Below, in pieces: positions 6,666 to 10,021 of a stretch of 10,021 bases of DNA. The translations under genes and the position numbers were made by a program. This DNA comes from Acetobacteraceae bacterium (GTDB lineage: Bacteria; Pseudomonadota; Alphaproteobacteria; Acetobacterales; Acetobacteraceae), in contig PLSZ01000428.1 of the NCBI GenBank assembly GCA_003164305.1, positions 1,852 through 11,872 of the forward strand, read 5' to 3'. The notes under the pieces were generated by a model. It did not search any database and was not told the DNA's origin. It was given only the letters and a program-made list of their open reading frames with translations. Position 1 is the first letter of the stretch, and each line of letters starts with the position of its first letter.

Positions 6666-7437
6666 CGCGTCCGAGGTCCCGCGTCCCCGCGTCGGGCTGT
6701 TCGTCACCTGTCTCGTCGATCTCTACCGCCCCTCGATCGGGTTCGCGACGATCCGCCTGCTGGAGCAGGCCGGTTGCCAGGTAGAAGTGCCTCGGGCGCA
6801 AACCTGTTGCGGCCAGCCCGCGTATAACTCCGGTGATCGGGCGACGGCGCGGGACCTGGCCGCTGGCATTCTGGACGCGTTCGGCGGCTATGATTACGTG
6901 GTGGCGCCGTCCGGCTCCTGCGCCGGGATGCTGAAGGCCCATTTGCCGCATCTGTTCGAGGACGATCCGAACCTACGCGCCCGCGCCGACCGGCTGGCGG
7001 AGCGCACATTCGAACTGACCAGCTTCCTGGTCGATGTCCTTGGGTTCGTGCTGCCGCGCGGCGCGCCCCGGCCAGGCACGTTCACCTATCACGACGCCTG
7101 CTCCGGCCTGCGCGAGCTTGGGGTCAAGGCGCAGCCGCGGCGTTTGCTGGCCGATATCGGCGCGACGGTCGTCGAAATGGCCGAGCCGGAGATCTGCTGC
7201 GGTTTCGGCGGCACGTTCTGCGTGAAGTATCCCGAGATCTCCGGCCGCATGGTGTCGGACAAGGTCCGCGATATCGGCACGACCCAGGCCGACACCGTGC
7301 TGTCCGGCGATCTGGGCTGCCTGCTGAACATCTCCGGCCGCCTGCTGCGCGAGGGCGTGCGCGTCGATGCCCGACACGTCGCCGAAGTGTTGGTGGAAGG
7401 TGGCACCAACACGCCTCCGATCGGCCACGTCGCGTAA
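6658..7437 (+). CDS. lutA: LutA/YkgE-like CCG-domain iron-sulfur oxidoreductase subunit
   Basis: The protein has 259 residues from a GTG start inside the final codons of timA. It has two cysteine-rich CCG domains: first 'CCGQPAYNSG' (C50, C51) with C88, second 'CCGFGGTFCVKYPEISGRM' (C180, C181) with C221. 'YHDACSG' (144-150) lies between them and C18 near the start. These cysteines bind iron-sulfur clusters in subunits of the LutABC L-lactate oxidation complex and related enzymes. All key cysteines are present, so the gene looks functional. LutB and LutC are normally encoded alongside, but here the following DNA is a palindromic repeat and then ada, so this is an orphan copy. Its partners may lie elsewhere or it may serve a different oxidoreductase. 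The name reflects family, not proven function. Confidence 0.9.
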   Translation: MPDASEVPRPRVGLFVTCLVDLYRPSIGFATIRLLEQAGCQVEVPRAQTCCGQPAYNSGDRATARDLAAGILDAFGGYDYVVAPSGSCAGMLKAHLPHLFEDDPNLRARADRLAERTFELTSFLVDVLGFVLPRGAPRPGTFTYHDACSGLRELGVKAQPRRLLADIGATVVEMAEPEICCGFGGTFCVKYPEISGRMVSDKVRDIGTTQADTVLSGDLGCLLNISGRLLREGVRVDARHVAEVLVEGGTNTPPIGHVA

Positions 7438-7449
7438 CCGCCTCTCTCG

Positions 7450-7580
7450 TCATACCCGGGCTTGAAAAGCGTCATCCTCGGGCAGGACCCGAGGGTCGGC
7501 CCGCTCAGGCACGTTGCCCGCCTTTTGAAGACCTTGGCGGGTCGAGAGATCCTCGGGTCGAGCCCGAGGATGACGGGGAA
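7450..7580. repeat. Nested palindromic intergenic repeat (alphaproteobacterial type)
   Basis: A 107-bp core (7470-7576) has 14-bp inverted ends, CGTCATCCTCGGGC and GCCCGAGGATGACG. Each end is itself a hairpin: ATCCTCGGG with CCCGAGGGT at 7474-7496, and ATCCTCGGG with CCCGAGGAT at 7549-7571. A third small stem (CCCGCC at 7517-7522 with GGCGGG at 7536-7541) lies in the middle. The bases before the core (GTCATACCCGGGCTTG) resemble the start of a further unit. Translated, the element gives 'VILGLDPRI'-like peptides that are often mis-annotated as small proteins. It may end transcription of the timA-lutA unit. Confidence 0.88.
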
Positions 7581-7640
7581 CGCGGGAGCCAGCGCAATCC
7601 CCGGATGGCGCCTCAACCCCCGCCAGCCCACATTCCGCTC

Positions 7641-8711
7641 ATGAACGACACACTCACCCTCGACCAAATGCCGGACGAGCATCTCTGGCAAACGGTCCTC
7701 GCCCGGCGGACGGGGGATTTCCTCTACGCCGTCACCACCATGGGCGTTTACTGCCGCCCCGGCTGCCCATCGCCGCCGCCGCTGCGCAAGAACGCGCGGT
7801 TCTTCGAGACAATCGCCGACGCCGAGACCGCCGGCTTCCGCGCCTGCAAACGTTGCGATCCCAAAGGCGACCGCGCCCGCCTGGCCCAGGCGGTGGTGAG
7901 CGACGCATGCGCGTGTATCGAGGCGGCGGAGACGATGCCGTCGCTGGACACGCTGGCGACCCGCTCCGGCTACTCGCGCTTCCACTTTCTGCGAATGTTC
8001 CGCGACCATACCGGGGTGACGCCGCGCGGTTACGCCGAGAGCGTCCGCGCCCGCCGCCTGCGAACCGCTCTCGCCAGCGGCACACGCGTGGCCGATGCCG
8101 TCGCCGAGGCCGGTTTCGGCTCCGAAAGCCGCGTCTACGAGAAAACCGGCGCCATTCTGGGCATGACCCCCGGCGCGGCCCGCCGCGGCGGTGAGGGCGA
8201 ACTGATCCGCACCGCGTTCGCCGATTGCCCCTTCGGCCGCCTGTTGATCGGCGCCACCGACAAAGGCGTCTGCTTCCTGGGTTTCGCCGAGCCCGACGAT
8301 GCCCTGATGGGCGACCTGCGCCGCCGCTTCCCCCGCGCGCGGATCGCCTCGGACGACACCGGTTTGCGAGAGATCCTCGACGCGGTACTGAGCTTCCTCA
8401 AGGAGCCGAAACAGGCCCTCGATTTGCCGCTGGATCTCCGAGGCACCGTGTTCCAGCAACGCGTCTGGCGCACGTTGTGCCAGATCCCTTTGGGCGAAAC
8501 CCGCACCTACGGCGAGTTGGCCCGGATGATGGAACATCCAAAGGCGGTCCGAGCCGTGGCACGATCCTGCGCCGCGAACCCGGTGGCTCTGGCGGTGCCG
8601 TGTCATCGCGTGATCGGGGGCGATGGCGCCCTGACCGGCTATCGTTGGGGCGTGCCGCGCAAGAAGGCGTTATTGGAGCGGGAACGCGCGGCGACCCGGC
8701 CTATGGATTGA
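7641..8711 (+). CDS. ada: Bifunctional alkylation-repair protein and regulator Ada
   Basis: The protein has 356 residues from the ATG at 7641 (E. coli Ada has 354). The N-terminal zinc domain has cysteines at 38, 42, 69 and 72, the same numbers as in E. coli; C38 accepts methyl groups from DNA phosphotriesters. An AraC-type helix-turn-helix region follows ('LDTLATRSGYSRFHFLRMFRDHTGVTPRGY', about 95-125). The C-terminal O6-methylguanine methyltransferase has the active-site 'PCHRVIGG' with C321, again the E. coli position, and 'GYRWG' after it. The protein repairs methylated DNA and, once methylated, usually activates its own gene. The agreement in numbering supports this start over the in-frame ATG at 7605, which is close to the repeat. 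No Ada box was recognised upstream. Confidence 0.96.
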   Translation: MNDTLTLDQMPDEHLWQTVLARRTGDFLYAVTTMGVYCRPGCPSPPPLRKNARFFETIADAETAGFRACKRCDPKGDRARLAQAVVSDACACIEAAETMPSLDTLATRSGYSRFHFLRMFRDHTGVTPRGYAESVRARRLRTALASGTRVADAVAEAGFGSESRVYEKTGAILGMTPGAARRGGEGELIRTAFADCPFGRLLIGATDKGVCFLGFAEPDDALMGDLRRRFPRARIASDDTGLREILDAVLSFLKEPKQALDLPLDLRGTVFQQRVWRTLCQIPLGETRTYGELARMMEHPKAVRAVARSCAANPVALAVPCHRVIGGDGALTGYRWGVPRKKALLERERAATRPMD

Positions 8712-8719
8712 TCCGAACC

Positions 8720-8734
8720 GGGCCATCCTGGCCC
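8720..8734 (+). terminator. Hairpin after ada
   Basis: GGGCCA and TGGCCC form a perfect 6-bp stem with a 3-base loop, starting 9 bp after the ada stop codon. No T tract follows, so it is a weak intrinsic-terminator candidate, possibly acting together with the palindromic repeat just after it. Confidence 0.4.
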
Positions 8735-8736
8735 AT

Positions 8737-8784
8737 CGTCATCCCCACCCTGGTTCCCATCGTCCTCGCCCTGAGCCGAGGATC
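8737..8784. repeat. Degenerate copy of the palindromic repeat
   Basis: CGTCATCCCC (8737-8746) and a short hairpin with TCCTCG (8763-8768) and CGAGGA (8777-8782) recall the CGTCATCC and CCTCGGG...CCCGAGGAT blocks of the full element at 7470-7576. The copy is decayed. It lies between the converging ada gene and the unknown minus-strand gene. Nothing else was recognised in 8785-8920. Confidence 0.55.
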
Positions 8785-8920
8785 AGCCGCATCTCGCGAG
8801 CAATCAGCCGGGCGGATCGGTTGCGCCAACCGCGACCCGCGGGTGATGGGACCTTTTTTGGGCACGGCCCGCGGCCGCCGCCGCCTGTTCGTCACCTACC
8901 CGGCATCGGCCAAAGAAACC

Positions 8921-9868
8921 TCAGCCGGTCACGCGCGATTTGCCGCGAACGCCGGTTTGGCTGGCACCAGCCTCAGGCGGCCGGTGGGATGGGAAGGCTC
9001 GCGCACCTTCCCGCTTCTCCGCGCCGAATTCCTTACTGAATGGACTGCCCGGAGCGGCCGCGGCGGCAAGAAATCCCTCGCTCGGCTGATCCAACCCCAA
9101 GGCACGCGCGAACCGCTCGGGATCGCCGGCCTCCAGCGCCGCCATCGCCTCGGGATTCGCCTTACAGGCGGCGATCGCCGCCGCCGATGGGGTGAAAACC
9201 AACGTCCCCGGTTGCGCCGGAGCACCCGCGTCCGTCCGAAGTTCAACCCTGACAGTCTGGTCCGGGAAGTCGTTCGCCAGCGGACCGGCGGGAAGGGCTT
9301 CGGCTTGCTCGGATTGCCTCCGCTCGTCATGGCCCGGCTCGACCGCGCCAACCAACGCATCGTTGCCCTGGGCATCGGTGGCATCACCCGCCGCCGCCCG
9401 CATCTGAGCCGCCTGAAACTCCGCCCTGACCGCCATCTCGAGCGAGGAGTCGCGGTTCTCTTCCGCCACGGACTCCGCCGCCACGTTTCCCACCTCGATC
9501 CCGGGTGTGTCGCGACGGCCTGTCGATGGACGCAACTGATAGTGTCCCAACCGCTCGAGGTTGCCGCGAAAACTTTTGTCCATCGCGACGATGCCGCTGC
9601 GCGTGGCGCGGCGCATCGTGTCGATCTCGCCCAGAAGCGTGTGCCGTACGGTATCGACGATCAGTTCATGAAACATCACGCAATGACCCGCGAGCATCGC
9701 CTCGATCACGTCGCGCGGCATGAACCCCATGATCATCCGCACCGCGGCCCGGCATCGCGCGAATTGCCTTTGCTCCGGCTCGCCGTTGCGCTGGGACAAG
9801 GCCTTCGCCATGTCGCCGATCACGTGGGTGAAGAGTTCCTTGAAATCGGAAGCCGGTTGCGCGTCCAT
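8921..9868 (-). CDS. Conserved-looking protein of unknown function
   Basis: The protein has 315 residues and I do not recognise a named family. Residues 1-110 are helical and well structured, with 'MGFMPRDVIEAMLAGHCVMFHELIVDTV' around 47-74, followed by 'RRATRSGIVAMDKSFRGNLERL' at 86-107. H62, C63, H67 and H76 are clustered and could bind a metal, but that is a guess. Residues about 125-200 are a low-complexity, acidic/alanine-rich linker. Residues about 201-280 form a second possible domain with 'TVRVELRTDAG', 'GTLVFTPSAAAIAACKANPEAMAAL' and 'GDPERFARALGL'. There is no signal peptide or membrane segment, so it is probably cytoplasmic. The start at 9868 has only a weak GAGGG about 9 bases upstream. 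Long frames on the opposite strand are shadows. Confidence 0.72.
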   Translation of the reverse strand: MDAQPASDFKELFTHVIGDMAKALSQRNGEPEQRQFARCRAAVRMIMGFMPRDVIEAMLAGHCVMFHELIVDTVRHTLLGEIDTMRRATRSGIVAMDKSFRGNLERLGHYQLRPSTGRRDTPGIEVGNVAAESVAEENRDSSLEMAVRAEFQAAQMRAAAGDATDAQGNDALVGAVEPGHDERRQSEQAEALPAGPLANDFPDQTVRVELRTDAGAPAQPGTLVFTPSAAAIAACKANPEAMAALEAGDPERFARALGLDQPSEGFLAAAAAPGSPFSKEFGAEKREGARAFPSHRPPEAGASQTGVRGKSRVTG

Positions 9869-9901
9869 GAAAGCGGGCCCTCGCTGGGTGTCAGACGAAA
9901 T

Positions 9902-9923
9902 GTTAGTAATACTGACGTCAGGA
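9902..9923. promoter_or_regulatory. Overlapping operator-like palindromes upstream of the 315-residue protein gene
   Basis: Two overlapping dyads are seen. GTTAGTA and TACTGAC flank a single A at 9902-9916 with one mismatch. TACTGAC and GTCAGGA meet at 9910-9923 with one mismatch, including the perfect CTGACGTCAG at 9912-9921. They lie 34 bp before the start codon, where a repressor of the TetR sort could act. No regulator gene is visible; one could begin beyond the right edge. A TTGACA at 9992-9997 might be a plus-strand -35 box, but its -10 box would be off the window. Confidence 0.4.
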
Positions 9924-10021
9924 CCGCGTCAAGCGCCTTTGCCCGGCGGCCCGGTCCTCGGGCGGCGGCCCTGGAATCGGCACCGGCGATTTTGACAGGC
10001 TAAACAGAAACTACTTCCTCT

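Noticed and set aside
7470..7576. Possible CRISPR or insertion-sequence remnant
   Set aside because: There are no regularly spaced direct repeats or spacers and no transposase sequence. The structure is that of a nested palindromic intergenic repeat.
7462..7644. A 60-residue plus-strand small protein
   Set aside because: It is made almost entirely of the palindromic repeat and has no ribosome site.
7089..8606. A 505-residue minus-strand frame across lutA, the repeat and ada
   Set aside because: It is antisense to two well-identified genes and includes the translated repeat peptide 'VILGLDPRIS', a known artefact of this repeat type.
7641..8711. Possible non-functional Ada
   Set aside because: All four zinc-site cysteines and the PCHR active-site cysteine are present at the E. 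coli positions, so there is no sign of inactivation.
8225..10003. A 592-residue plus-strand reading frame
   Set aside because: It overlaps the end of ada and the whole 315-residue minus gene, has a biased arginine-rich composition and no recognisable domain. It is a high-GC shadow frame.

Overview
The window is GC-rich, gene-dense DNA from an alphaproteobacterium. Three things support this: a SecB chaperone and a Tim44-like (TimA) membrane protein encoded close together, and intergenic palindromes of the 'CGTCATCCTCGGGC...GCCCGAGGATGACG' type that are common in this class. The protein style suggests Rhodospirillales, perhaps Acetobacteraceae, but that finer placement is inference. I see no tRNA, rRNA, CRISPR array, transposase or phage gene.

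Left part (1-3350): a cell-envelope group of four genes. Two minus-strand genes form an operon: a periplasmic DUF305 protein with a proline/alanine repeat linker and a methionine-rich tail (1519-2121), then an exported YVTN-type beta-propeller protein (62-1513). Divergent from them is a small four-helix inner-membrane protein (2296-2811). Converging on that gene is a secreted COG4315-type repeat protein (2893-3285). A perfect 13-bp-stem hairpin separates the two converging genes. The main discovery is that all three transcription units carry the same promoter-like element upstream, GGAATA-N15-CGTC, with identical spacing (minus 2189-2165, plus 2261-2285, minus 3348-3324). This has the form of an ECF sigma-factor promoter. 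It makes the block look like a small co-regulated envelope-stress or metal-stress regulon whose sigma factor lies outside the window.

Middle (3571-7437): housekeeping genes. secB (minus) is preceded by a histidine-phosphatase gene on the same strand. A family 9 glycosyltransferase gene diverges from the phosphatase, followed by timA. An orphan lutA-like gene (CCG-domain, lactate-oxidation type) starts with GTG inside the last codons of timA. The partners lutB and lutC are not present.

Right part (7438-10021): a 107-bp nested palindromic repeat, then a full-length bifunctional ada DNA-alkylation repair gene whose cysteines fall at the same positions as in E. coli Ada. A degenerate copy of the repeat follows. 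Last is a minus-strand gene for an unrecognised 315-residue protein, with overlapping dyad sequences in its upstream region. DNA at the extreme left edge resembles another end of the same repeat family.
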